From: Candidatus Sulfotelmatobacter sp.
GTDB lineage: Bacteria > Acidobacteriota > Terriglobia > Terriglobales > Acidobacteriaceae
Direction: 5' to 3'
Assembly (NCBI GenBank): GCA_030044775.1
Contig: JASICF010000649.1
Coordinates: 1 to 14,334 of the forward strand
Length of the DNA stretch: 14,334 nucleotides
Shown here: positions 1 to 6,814 of the stretch, in pieces
Layout: each line of letters opens with the position of its first letter
Position numbering within the stretch: position 1 is the stretch's first letter
Notes under the pieces: model-generated
What the model was told of the DNA's origin: nothing
What the model saw: only the letters and a program-made list of their open reading frames with translations
The model's database searches: none
Program-made: the position numbers and the translations under genes

Positions 1-842
1 GTTGCCGGGCTTGGTTTCTTGAGGTCTATTGCGTCAGGCTGGTTAATGGAATCTACCCGTCCCGTGAGAACAACGATATCTACCCTGCGATTTTGAGCGC
101 GTCCCTGCGAGGTGAGATTACTCGCGATTGGGTGGTACTGCGCATAGCCCGCCGCCGAGAGGCGATCGGGAGGAAAATGGTGATCCATGATCAGTACTCT
201 CACGATAGCGCTGGCGCGCGCCGTGGAAAGCTCCCAATTGGAAGCCATCTGGGCGTTGTGAATGGGAACATTATCCGTGTGACCTTCGATGCGCAGTCTG
301 TAAGTGCGAATCGCCAGGATCGAAGCGATACGATCGAGGGCGGAGAGAGATTCTGGCTTGATGGTCGCTGATCCGCTATCGAAAAAGCCAAATTCGCGCA
401 AGCTTATCACCAGGCCATCGCTCTCCCGGTGCATGGCCACTTCATGCAGGGCGATCTCGTTGCGGAGGGCATCGCGCAACTCGGTCTGCAAGGTTGAAAT
501 GTCACTCTCCTGGTTGCTGCCCGAAAGGGTATCGTCCGGTGGGGAGGCGATGCGCCGCAACTCGGCATTGTGCTTCACGTTCTGGATCGCCTGCACGGTG
601 CTGAAGGGCATGGGCTCGTTCGGGTCGAGCGGGATTTCTGTAGTGGAAGCGGGAAAAACCCCGAGGTCCTGAAAAGCAATCTGAATAGCGAGGGCCAGCT
701 TGCCCACCTTCTTTTGATCGACCTGCGAAGAGGCGTACAAGACCACAAAGAAGGCAAACAAGAGTGTGATGAAATCTGCGTAGGACACGAGCCAGCGCTC
801 ATGGTTGCTGTGCCCGCGCGAACGCTTGCGTCGTGCGCTCAT
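1..842 (-). CDS. motB: Flagellar stator protein MotB, C-terminus cut by the window edge
   Basis: MotB is the peptidoglycan-anchored half of the stator that conducts ions to drive flagellar rotation. I translated this frame by hand from the ATG at 842; it stays open to position 1, so about 280 codons are present and the stop lies outside. A basic cytoplasmic N-terminus precedes a single membrane helix at about residues 18-38. It contains the SYADFIT motif, whose Asp23 corresponds to the essential ion-binding aspartate of the family. The C-terminal OmpA/MotB domain is clear: EGHTDNVPI, then SNWELSTARA, then GRAQNRRVDI, the expected peptidoglycan-binding signature. The start codon overlaps the motA stop by 4 nt (ATGA, 839-842), so the two are probably translationally coupled. 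The ion (H+ or Na+) cannot be told from sequence alone. Confidence 0.95.
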   Translation of the reverse strand, partial: MSARRKRSRGHSNHERWLVSYADFITLLFAFFVVLYASSQVDQKKVGKLALAIQIAFQDLGVFPASTTEIPLDPNEPMPFSTVQAIQNVKHNAELRRIASPPDDTLSGSNQESDISTLQTELRDALRNEIALHEVAMHRESDGLVISLREFGFFDSGSATIKPESLSALDRIASILAIRTYRLRIEGHTDNVPIHNAQMASNWELSTARASAIVRVLIMDHHFPPDRLSAAGYAQYHPIASNLTSQGRAQNRRVDIVVLTGRVDSINQPDAIDLKKPSPA

Positions 843-1627
843 TCGTTGCTCTCTTCCTCTTTTTCTTGCGGCTGATTCGCTTCCACCAGGAAGCCCAGGA
901 GCTTGGTTTCCAACATGCGCGGATTCATTCCTTCCAGAATCGAGGCCACGCCTTCCAGCAGGAGCTCGCGGGTGATCTGTTCATCACGGATGCGCAACTT
1001 CATCTTTCCCGCCATGGGCAGATACAAGAGATTGGCCGACCCCACTCCATAAATCGTGGCTACGAACGCGACCGCGATGCCTTTGCCAACCTCGTCGATC
1101 TTGTCCAGGTGCTGCATGACCTGAATCAGTCCCAAGACCGCGCCGATGATTCCGATCGTGGGAGCGAAACCGCCCGCCGACTCGAAGACTTGCGGTACCT
1201 GTTCTTCGTACTCCGCTTGATTGTCGAGTTCCAGCTCCATGATTTTGCGCAGCTCCTGCGGTTCGGTGCCATCAACCGCCAGCATGAGCGAACGCTTAAG
1301 AAAGGGGTCTTCAATCTTAGGCAGCTCATCATCCAAAGAGACGATGCCGTCTCGGCGGGCGCGCTGCGCGTACTTCACGAGCTGCGTGATGATCACCTGT
1401 GGATCTCGCTGCGGATTGATGAAGACCGATCCGAGCTGGCGAAAGGCCAGAAGAATAATGGCCAGCGGAAACTGCACCATCACCGCTCCCAGGGTTCCCC
1501 CAAAGACGATCATCGCGGCGGTTGGCTGCAGGATCTGGCTCAAGTTTCCGCCTTCCAGCAACAGCCCGGCCGTAATCCCGCCGAGGGCCACGACGAGCCC
1601 GAGCAAACTGGCTTTGTCCAGACTCAC
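839..1627 (-). CDS. motA: Flagellar stator protein MotA (short, PomA/MotP-like form)
   Basis: MotA is the inner-membrane stator subunit that surrounds MotB and pushes on the rotor. The 262-residue protein has the four-helix plan: helices near residues 6-25 and 36-62, a cytoplasmic domain of about 90 residues, then helices near 152-172 and 183-206. The cytoplasmic part carries the conserved basic/acidic stretch YAQRARRDGIVSLDDE (rotor contact). The two family prolines are visible in APTIGIIGAVLGLI (Pro156) and LLYLPMAGKM (Pro204). Its length and the LLGL N-terminus resemble the shorter PomA/MotP branch more than the roughly 295-residue E. coli MotA; this is an impression, not an alignment. The start is GTG at 1627, overlapping the flbD stop as GTGA, with GGAG about 8 nt upstream. 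It overlaps motB by 4 nt. Confidence 0.95.
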   Translation of the reverse strand: MSLDKASLLGLVVALGGITAGLLLEGGNLSQILQPTAAMIVFGGTLGAVMVQFPLAIILLAFRQLGSVFINPQRDPQVIITQLVKYAQRARRDGIVSLDDELPKIEDPFLKRSLMLAVDGTEPQELRKIMELELDNQAEYEEQVPQVFESAGGFAPTIGIIGAVLGLIQVMQHLDKIDEVGKGIAVAFVATIYGVGSANLLYLPMAGKMKLRIRDEQITRELLLEGVASILEGMNPRMLETKLLGFLVEANQPQEKEEESNE

Positions 1628-1887
1628 TTTTGCAGCTCCCGCTTGCCGGCATCGGGATCGGCAGACAAATTGTGTGCGGCCGAACCATCCCAGGCCATTG
1701 AGAGCCCTTGCAACACGGACCGCCGGAAAGCGATGAGCCGCTCCAGGACTTGTTCCGCCGTCTCGCGGACAACCATTTTTTCCCCGTTAATAAGCGTGAG
1801 CAGAGTGTCGGGCGACTGCTCGATGAACTTGATGAGATCGGAGTTGACGATGAAAGCCTGATTATTCAGACGCGTAAGCCGGATCAT
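1624..1887 (-). CDS. flbD: FlbD/SwrD family flagellar protein
   Basis: This 87-residue protein opens with MIRLTRLNNQAFIVNSDLIK and continues with a VxxVIxxxPDTLLTLINGEK-like stretch. That is the signature of the small FlbD family (SwrD in Bacillus), found in flagellar operons next to motA and motB. In Bacillus, SwrD raises stator power; its role here is inferred from family and position. The conserved core is about residues 1-60. The last 25 residues look unstructured and overlap the motA start (GTGA, 1624-1627). It is the first gene of a three-gene minus-strand unit with motA and motB. The Shine-Dalgarno sequence is weak (AGG about 12 nt upstream of ATG). A weak candidate sigma-28 promoter lies about 55 nt upstream. 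Despite sharing a name, this is not the Caulobacter FlbD sigma-54 activator. Confidence 0.88.
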   Translation of the reverse strand: MIRLTRLNNQAFIVNSDLIKFIEQSPDTLLTLINGEKMVVRETAEQVLERLIAFRRSVLQGLSMAWDGSAAHNLSADPDAGKRELQK

Positions 1888-1942
1888 TTTCGCTTTGCCT
1901 GCGTGCAGATATCTTGATGCGCAACGGGTTTCCTAAGAGAGG

Positions 1943-1970
1943 CTATCGGCGAAGGGTCGGTTGAGGCTTA
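1943..1970 (-). promoter_or_regulatory. Weak candidate sigma-28 promoter for flbD-motA-motB
   Basis: On the minus strand TAAG (1970-1967) is followed by 16 bp and GCCGATAG (1950-1943). The -10 matches seven of eight bases of the FliA consensus GCCGATAA. The -35 has one mismatch and the spacer is one base longer than the 15 bp of the three strong sites in this window. Transcription would start near 1936 and give a leader of about 50 nt to flbD. Placement in the divergent intergenic region favours it; the imperfect -35 and spacer count against it. Confidence 0.4.
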
Positions 1971-2037
1971 TTCGAAGCCCTCTGTCGCGAGTTACTTTGG
2001 AATTGCAACCGCTGGCGATTTTCTGCGAGCCGGCGGC

Positions 2038-2064
2038 TAAAGCGGAAATGTAAATTGCCGATGG
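2038..2064 (+). promoter_or_regulatory. Sigma-28 (FliA) promoter of fliC
   Basis: TAAA at 2038-2041 is followed by exactly 15 bp and GCCGATGG at 2057-2064. This matches the sigma-28 pattern TAAA-N15-GCCGATAA, with only the last two -10 bases differing. The predicted start is near 2070, leaving a leader of about 113 nt before the flagellin ATG. Position upstream of flagellin, the standard sigma-28 target, and recurrence of the same architecture upstream of flgM make chance unlikely. Confidence 0.88.
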
Positions 2065-2069
2065 GAAGA

Positions 2070-2183
2070 AAGACATTCGGGTTCCGTAAGCGGGAAGTGG
2101 AACAGGAACTCCGCAGATACCAATGCTGAGGAGCGGTTCCAGGCGAAACATGGCGGGACCAACTTTAAGCAAAGGAGAAAACA
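2070..2183 (+). promoter_or_regulatory. Long fliC 5' leader with stem-loop and GGA motifs
   Basis: This is the predicted untranslated leader of fliC. It ends in a good ribosome site, AAAGGAGAAAACAATG, with GGAG at 2174-2177 and a 6-nt gap to the ATG. A bulged stem can form between GGAACTCCGC (2105-2114) and GCGGTTCC (2133-2140), leaving an 18-nt loop. Several A(N)GGA-like motifs occur: ACAGGA (2102-2107), TGAGGA (2127-2132, at the edge of that loop) and AAAGGA (2171-2176, the ribosome site). GGA motifs in a loop and at the ribosome site resemble CsrA targets on flagellin mRNAs, but no csrA or fliW lies in the window. The regulatory role is inference. Confidence 0.4.
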
Positions 2184-4067
2184 ATGCCTCTTGGCATCCT
2201 AAACAACATTCCGTCCATTGAAGCGGAAAACCAACTCACCCTGACCAGCAACGCACTGAACACCGTACTCGAACAGCTGTCATCCGGTTCGCGCATCAAC
2301 TCGGGTGCGGACGATCCCGCCGGCCTGGCGATCGCCAATGGTTTGCAGGCGAATATAGCGGCGCTCACTCAGTCGGTATCGAACGCCAACGACGGCGTGG
2401 GCGAGTTGCAATTGGCCGATGGCGCACTGGCCCAGGTGACCAATCTGCTCGACACCGCAGTTACCCTGGCAACCGAGTCGGCGACCGGCACAGTTTCCGA
2501 TACACAGCGCACCGCGATTCAGGCACAGTACGCGTCGATCCTGGCGGAAATTAACCGCATCGGCACCAGCACCACGTACAACAGCCAAGAAGTATTTCAG
2601 GCTGGAACCCAGACCAACCTGAACCAGGTCGCCAGCACGAATAACGGCACGACCGCGCCTCTTTTCCTCGATGATGCGCTGACGGCCGGTGACACGACTT
2701 CGATTACAGCCGGCGGTGTTACCTTCAACTTCCCGACCGGCAGCGGCCCGGCAAATCCAAACGTGCAATTAACCACCGGCGGCGGACCAAATACCGCGAG
2801 CACAGACTTGATCGCCGGCGGAGTCCTGTCCATAGCCCGAGGCGGTGTCACTACCACCTACACCGTAGGCTCGGGTACGGTAACTCTCGGGACATTGATC
2901 GCCGCAATCAATAGCGGCACGAGTCAAACCGGAGGAGGCACGGTCGCGACTACCGGTGTGGCCGTCGCGGGCGGCGCCGCTACGGGCTTGCAGGCCTCGC
3001 TCGTCGGCGGACAGTTGCAAGTTACGGATACGGCTGGAAACAATGATCTGGCGGTGAGTGGCGAGGCCGGAGTGATTACGGGTACAACTGGCGTTGCCGA
3101 CTCCACAGCATCGACTGTGCAGGACCTGATCAACGCAATCAACAGCAACACCACCGTCGGTGCGCAGGCGGCGCTGGTCAACGGGCAACTGCAGATTACA
3201 GATCCGCAGAACCGGTCCGACCTGACGGTCAACACGGACGACCCCGTGCTTGGCGCGCCGGTTTCGGGCGCTCCCACCAACTTTACGAACACGACCACCA
3301 CAGGCACGCTTACGCCGGATACGAATGAGATCGTCAGCAACAGCGGGACGGCCTTGACCCCGAGCACGGCGCTGACGGGTACCGACACGGTCAGCTTCAG
3401 CGCCGGCGGCAAGACATTCTCGTACACCGAGGCGCCGGGCGACACGGTGGGGGACCTCATCAGCGCGATCAACAATCCCGCGACCGATCCCGCCGGACTC
3501 GAAGCCTATATCGGTACCAGCGGAACGGAAAACGGCCAGCTTGTGGTGATCGATCCCAACAACAACAACAATCTCGCCGCGACTTCGGCCAACACGGAAA
3601 CGTTGTTCGGAACCTTCACGAATCCGACCATCGCCACGACCTCGGAAAACATCTTCCTGAGTGACTCGACGGCCATCGGCTCCAGCCAGATTGCGGTGAC
3701 GATTGGCAGCTTGACGACTTCGGGCATCACCAACGGAAGTGGTGGCGCAGCGGTTGATTTGGCGAGCACGGACCTGAGCACACAAAGCGACGCGCAAACG
3801 GCGCTGACTTTGATTAACCAGGCGATTGCGAACGTGGCCAGCACGCGCGGCGTGTTGGGCGCGAGCGTTAACCGGCTAACCGACGCGAGCAACGTCATCA
3901 ACAGCCAGGTGCAGAACCTGACTTCAGCGGAAAACACCATCACAGCAGCCGACATTCCGACCGCTGTGGCCAACCTCACAAAATATTCCATCCTCGAGCA
4001 GACCGGCATCTCCGCTCTGGCTCAGGCAAACCAGCAGCAGCAGCTCGTATTGAAGCTGTTGCAGTAG
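2184..4067 (+). CDS. fliC: Flagellin, large, with repeated Flagellin_IN-like central modules
   Basis: Flagellin is exported through the flagellum and polymerises into the filament. The 627-residue protein has the conserved N-terminal helical domain at about residues 1-140, including SSGSRINSGADDPAGLAIAN. The C-terminal helical domain lies at about 526-627, including ASTRGVLGASVNRL, and ends in LVLKLLQ. The centre (about 160-520) is variable and rich in Thr, Gly, Asn and Ala. It contains units that pair a short strand-like segment, DLINAIN or LIAAIN, and GQLQITD: near residues 208-292, 310-350 and 398-468. These resemble Flagellin_IN motifs, giving a filament with extra outer domains. The N-terminus (MPLGILNN) lacks the usual INTN start but is otherwise typical. 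The start is fixed by a good ribosome site. It has its own sigma-28 promoter and is followed by a 14-bp hairpin. Confidence 0.95.
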   Translation: MPLGILNNIPSIEAENQLTLTSNALNTVLEQLSSGSRINSGADDPAGLAIANGLQANIAALTQSVSNANDGVGELQLADGALAQVTNLLDTAVTLATESATGTVSDTQRTAIQAQYASILAEINRIGTSTTYNSQEVFQAGTQTNLNQVASTNNGTTAPLFLDDALTAGDTTSITAGGVTFNFPTGSGPANPNVQLTTGGGPNTASTDLIAGGVLSIARGGVTTTYTVGSGTVTLGTLIAAINSGTSQTGGGTVATTGVAVAGGAATGLQASLVGGQLQVTDTAGNNDLAVSGEAGVITGTTGVADSTASTVQDLINAINSNTTVGAQAALVNGQLQITDPQNRSDLTVNTDDPVLGAPVSGAPTNFTNTTTTGTLTPDTNEIVSNSGTALTPSTALTGTDTVSFSAGGKTFSYTEAPGDTVGDLISAINNPATDPAGLEAYIGTSGTENGQLVVIDPNNNNNLAATSANTETLFGTFTNPTIATTSENIFLSDSTAIGSSQIAVTIGSLTTSGITNGSGGAAVDLASTDLSTQSDAQTALTLINQAIANVASTRGVLGASVNRLTDASNVINSQVQNLTSAENTITAADIPTAVANLTKYSILEQTGISALAQANQQQQLVLKLLQ

Positions 4068-4085
4068 AGAAGAAGGAAGTCAGAA

Positions 4086-4119
4086 CGCCAGGAAGGCGGT
4101 CGAACCCGCCTTCCTGGCG
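4086..4119 (+). terminator. Perfect 14-bp hairpin after fliC
   Basis: CGCCAGGAAGGCGG (4086-4099) and CCGCCTTCCTGGCG (4106-4119) are exact reverse complements around a 6-nt loop. It sits 19 nt after the fliC stop and 20 nt before flaG. No T-run follows on either strand, so it is not a textbook intrinsic terminator. It may stabilise the fliC mRNA 3' end, act as a partial terminator that keeps downstream genes less expressed than flagellin, or mark a processing point. The hairpin is seen directly; the function is inferred. Confidence 0.65.
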
Positions 4120-4138
4120 CTATCCTCGGCAGTTCGTC

Positions 4139-4486
4139 ATGAGCGTGGGATTCGTACTCACGGTTACGCATTCGGCCGAATCGAACGCCGAAGTGGCGAT
4201 CGTGCGCCTTCCGCAACCCATTTCAGGAAGCAATTCATCGCGGGAAAGTGATGCCTCGCTGATTGGGGGATCGCAATCGAATGCCCGGCAAGATGAAGTC
4301 AAAGTGCAGATAGAGCCTCCAGGCGCAATCGCGGTTTATCAATTCCTGAATCAGGACGGGGCTTTAGTTCTGCAGGTGCCGCCGCAGCAATGGCTCGATC
4401 TGGCGCAAGAAATCTCGAAAGAGCTGGCTCAGGAATCTGCGCCGCAAGCAGCCTCGGTCAAGAAAGGGGAAGGCAATGGGCATTAG
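4139..4486 (+). CDS. flaG: FlaG-like protein
   Basis: The C-terminal half, about residues 52-97, has a FlaG-like pattern: VKVQIEPPGAIAVYQFLNQD, then GALVLQVPPQQWLDLAQ. It reads as two strands, the conserved PP followed by a helix, as in FlaG proteins (VDxxTGEVIRQIPPEEML style). FlaG is encoded between flagellin and fliD in many bacteria and affects filament length. The first 50 residues are unstructured in appearance and poorly conserved. The start is uncertain: the ATG at 4139 has no clear Shine-Dalgarno sequence, and a GTG two codons later is equally unsupported. Its 3' end overlaps fliD by 11 nt. I see no promoter between fliC and this gene, so read-through past the hairpin is the likely source of transcript. 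The FlaG assignment rests on the C-terminal motif plus gene order. Confidence 0.72.
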   Translation: MSVGFVLTVTHSAESNAEVAIVRLPQPISGSNSSRESDASLIGGSQSNARQDEVKVQIEPPGAIAVYQFLNQDGALVLQVPPQQWLDLAQEISKELAQESAPQAASVKKGEGNGH

Positions 4487-5957
4487 TCTGAATCCATCCA
4501 CCATTCTGTCAGGGCAGGGCATCGATGTCAGTTCGCTGGTTCAGCAGATTATTTCATCGCAGAGCGGCGAATTAACGGTCTGGCAAAATGAGTCCACCAC
4601 GCTGGCCAGCCAAAACGGTGTGCTGCAAGGCATCGAAAACGATCTCACCAACTTGCAGACGGCGGTTCAAGCGCTCGACAGCCCGACGGGAGCTCTCAGC
4701 GCCAATGCCGTTACCTCGTCCGACACAAGCGTGCTGAATGCCAGCGTGTCGGGCACACCCACCGCCGGCAACTACCAGGTTGACGTCAACAGCCTAGCCA
4801 CGCAAGGGACACTCTATACGTCGGCGGTCTCCGGCGGCGCCAATGCGTCATTCCTCACGAACGACGCAACCACCGGCGATCTCCAACTGCAAGTCGGAGG
4901 ATCAAGCGGCCAGACCTACGATATCCCCATCACCCAGGGCAGCAACGATACTTTGACGACCCTGGCCAGCTACATCAACAGCCAGAGCTCCGCGAACAAC
5001 TGGGGCGTAACGGCAAGCGTCGTGACCGATGCGACCGGGTCGTGGCTGGAGATCCAGAGCCAGAACACGGGCAGCCCCGGCGCGCTGGCCATCACGAACA
5101 ACAGCAACACCAGCTTGAACTTCGCCACGCCAGTAGGAGGGACAAACGCTTCGCTCACCGTCAACGGCGTGCCTTTCAGCAGCGCCAGCAATACCGTCAC
5201 CGGAGCCATTCCGGGGGTAACGCTGAGTCTTGCCAGTCAGTCGCCGGGCAACCCAGTCGAAGTCTCGGTGGGGCCGGATACAGATCAGATCACGACTGCC
5301 ATTAATAATTTCGTCACCGCGTACAACCAGCTCATCGGCGATATCAATGCGCAATACCAAGTCACTGGAGATACCACGGGCGCAACGTCCGCGCCTCCCC
5401 TCGAATCAGACACCTCCCTGCGTTCGCTGCAGTCGAGCATTCTGGCGGATGCCTCCTACGCGCTCCCCAACGCGACGAGCGGAACTACAGTCAACGGCGG
5501 ATTCATTAACCTGGCTTCGCTCGGCATCAACATGAACAACGACGGCACTTTGACCGTGGGAACCAATGCCGCGGGCCAGTCGCTCTCTCAGATCGTTGCC
5601 GACAATCCCTCCGAGGTACTGAACTTTTTTCAAAATAGCTCGAGCACTGGTTTTGCTGACTCGTTCAATGCCGATCTGACCAATCTGACTGACCCGACGA
5701 CCGGGCCCCTGAACGCAGACATCGCCCAAAATACCGCGACGGAACAGGATTTGAGCAACAGCATTCAGAATTTCGAAACCCAACTCAACACTGAACAAAC
5801 CGCGCTAACGTCCCAGTTTGACAGCGTCAACGCCTCCCTGCAGGCCTACCCTTTACTTCTGCAGGAAGTCACCGAAACCCTCGGCACTCTTGGGTCCGGT
5901 ACGTCCAGCACCGGCGAACTGATTTCGAGCGAACCGACGTTAACGTCCGGACTGTAA
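4476..5957 (+). CDS. fliD: Flagellar filament cap protein FliD (HAP2)
   Basis: FliD forms the cap that folds exported flagellin at the filament tip. The 493-residue protein starts with the typical GISLNPSTILSGQGIDVSSL helix. An N-terminal domain covers about residues 10-107, a Flagellin_IN-like unit (TLTTLASYINSQ to GALAITNNS) about 148-208, and a C-terminal domain about 218-455. The latter contains TAYNQLIGDINAQYQ and a terminal coiled region, IQNFETQLNTEQTALTSQFD. The usual end (LMSxMNSTSSYLTQQF) is replaced by NASLQAYPLLLQEVTETLG plus about 20 Ser/Thr/Gly-rich residues, so the C-terminus is atypical. The ATG has a strong ribosome site, AAAGGGGAAGGCA, inside the end of flaG. fliS follows after 3 nt. 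Confidence 0.93.
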   Translation: MGISLNPSTILSGQGIDVSSLVQQIISSQSGELTVWQNESTTLASQNGVLQGIENDLTNLQTAVQALDSPTGALSANAVTSSDTSVLNASVSGTPTAGNYQVDVNSLATQGTLYTSAVSGGANASFLTNDATTGDLQLQVGGSSGQTYDIPITQGSNDTLTTLASYINSQSSANNWGVTASVVTDATGSWLEIQSQNTGSPGALAITNNSNTSLNFATPVGGTNASLTVNGVPFSSASNTVTGAIPGVTLSLASQSPGNPVEVSVGPDTDQITTAINNFVTAYNQLIGDINAQYQVTGDTTGATSAPPLESDTSLRSLQSSILADASYALPNATSGTTVNGGFINLASLGINMNNDGTLTVGTNAAGQSLSQIVADNPSEVLNFFQNSSSTGFADSFNADLTNLTDPTTGPLNADIAQNTATEQDLSNSIQNFETQLNTEQTALTSQFDSVNASLQAYPLLLQEVTETLGTLGSGTSSTGELISSEPTLTSGL

Positions 5958-5960
5958 TCG

Positions 5961-6407
5961 ATGGACGCACGAACTTCTTATCGCGAAGCTGCCGCGCGGG
6001 GCGCAAGCCCCGTCCAGTTGGTGATCTGCCTCTATGAGCAGGCGATTGATGATTTGCGGCAAGCCGTCCTTGCACTTGAAAACGGACAAATCGAGTTGCG
6101 CACGCGCAAAATCAACCACGCCATTACGGTGATCGGGCAACTGCAGGGCTCGCTCGACATGGAACGCGGGGGAGAAGTCGCGAGAAACCTGGAGAGCTTC
6201 TATGGTGTAGTTCGCGCGGGGATCTGTGAAGGCCACATGAAGCAGTCCGCCAAAATACTGGAGCGCGAGATCGCGCAACTCGTCCTGGTGTATGAAGCCT
6301 GGCTGGAAGTCGAGCGGGCGACCGAAAGCGCCCCGGAGCAGCCAGAGGCGATCTCCGCAGCTCCCCTAGTTCCGTCCGAGGATGCTTCCGCCGACTGGAG
6401 CGCGTGA
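5961..6407 (+). CDS. fliS: Flagellin export chaperone FliS
   Basis: FliS binds the C-terminus of flagellin in the cytoplasm, prevents early polymerisation and delivers it to the export gate. The 148-residue protein is helical and matches the family: SPVQLVICLYEQAIDDLRQA at residues 16-35, INHAITVIGQLQGSLDMERG at 51-70, GEVARNLESFYGVV at 71-84, and a final helix near 95-119 with AQLVLVYEAWLEV. About 28 extra residues at the end, rich in Pro, Glu and Ala, make it longer than the usual 125-135. It lies 3 nt after fliD and lacks a strong Shine-Dalgarno sequence, so coupling to fliD is likely. Its stop overlaps the next ATG as TGATG. Confidence 0.93.
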   Translation: MDARTSYREAAARGASPVQLVICLYEQAIDDLRQAVLALENGQIELRTRKINHAITVIGQLQGSLDMERGGEVARNLESFYGVVRAGICEGHMKQSAKILEREIAQLVLVYEAWLEVERATESAPEQPEAISAAPLVPSEDASADWSA

Positions 6408-6757
6408 TGCCGGCCCTCTTCAATCTTCTGCACGACACCAACCGGCGCTTGAGCTTTTGTCTCGACAACATCTCCGCTAAACATCAAGCTGAGGTCGTTA
6501 CTCCGGCACAGATGAGCACGCTGCTTTCCGATCTGCTGGCTGCGGGTGCGGGCCTGCGTGAGCAAGGTCTGCCAGCGGACAATGATCGGGAACTGGAGAG
6601 CGAACTGGCGGAATATCGCCGCCAGATAGAACGCCTTCGCGATCTTCTCCCTTCCATTCATCGCGCGCTGTTGGCGGAGAGAGCCCGCATCGAAGCGCAA
6701 CGCACGCGACTGCAGTCGGCATCGGAGTGGATGCGTGCCTCACGCCAGACGCTCTAA
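6407..6757 (+). CDS. Small helical protein after fliS, candidate FliT/FlgN-type chaperone
   Basis: This 116-residue protein is not clearly assignable by sequence. It appears entirely helical, with a long charged helix (about residues 55-112: ELESELAEYRRQIERLRDLL, then ALLAERARIEAQRTRLQ) and the ending SEWMRASRQTL. Gene order fliD-fliS-X is where FliT commonly sits, and FliT is a small helical chaperone of FliD. Size, helicity and position support a FliT-like or FlgN-like role, but I see no diagnostic motif. The ATG at 6407 shares one base with the fliS stop (TGATG); a GTG three bases earlier is an alternative start. It is the last gene of the fliC unit and converges on flgL with a 57-bp gap. 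Confidence 0.7.
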   Translation: MPALFNLLHDTNRRLSFCLDNISAKHQAEVVTPAQMSTLLSDLLAAGAGLREQGLPADNDRELESELAEYRRQIERLRDLLPSIHRALLAERARIEAQRTRLQSASEWMRASRQTL

Positions 6758-6814
6758 CCGGCGGGCGGCGTCGCTTGTCGGTTCGGAATGTTTTGCCTGG
6801 CGGGAAAATCTGGC

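Noticed and set aside
833..1861. 342-codon plus-strand ORF opposite motA and flbD
   Set aside because: Antisense shadow; MotA and FlbD motifs on the minus strand explain the region.
2769..3797. 342-codon minus-strand ORF opposite fliC
   Set aside because: Arg-rich antisense shadow of the flagellin central region, with no domain and no ribosome site that I can support.
4067..4138. Possible separate sigma-28 promoter before flaG
   Set aside because: The gap contains the hairpin but no TAAA or GCCGAT element.
6791..6808. Imperfect hairpin TTTTGCC / GGGAAAA in the convergent gap
   Set aside because: Four A-T pairs, a mismatch and two G-C pairs with no following T-run on the correct strand; too weak to call a terminator.
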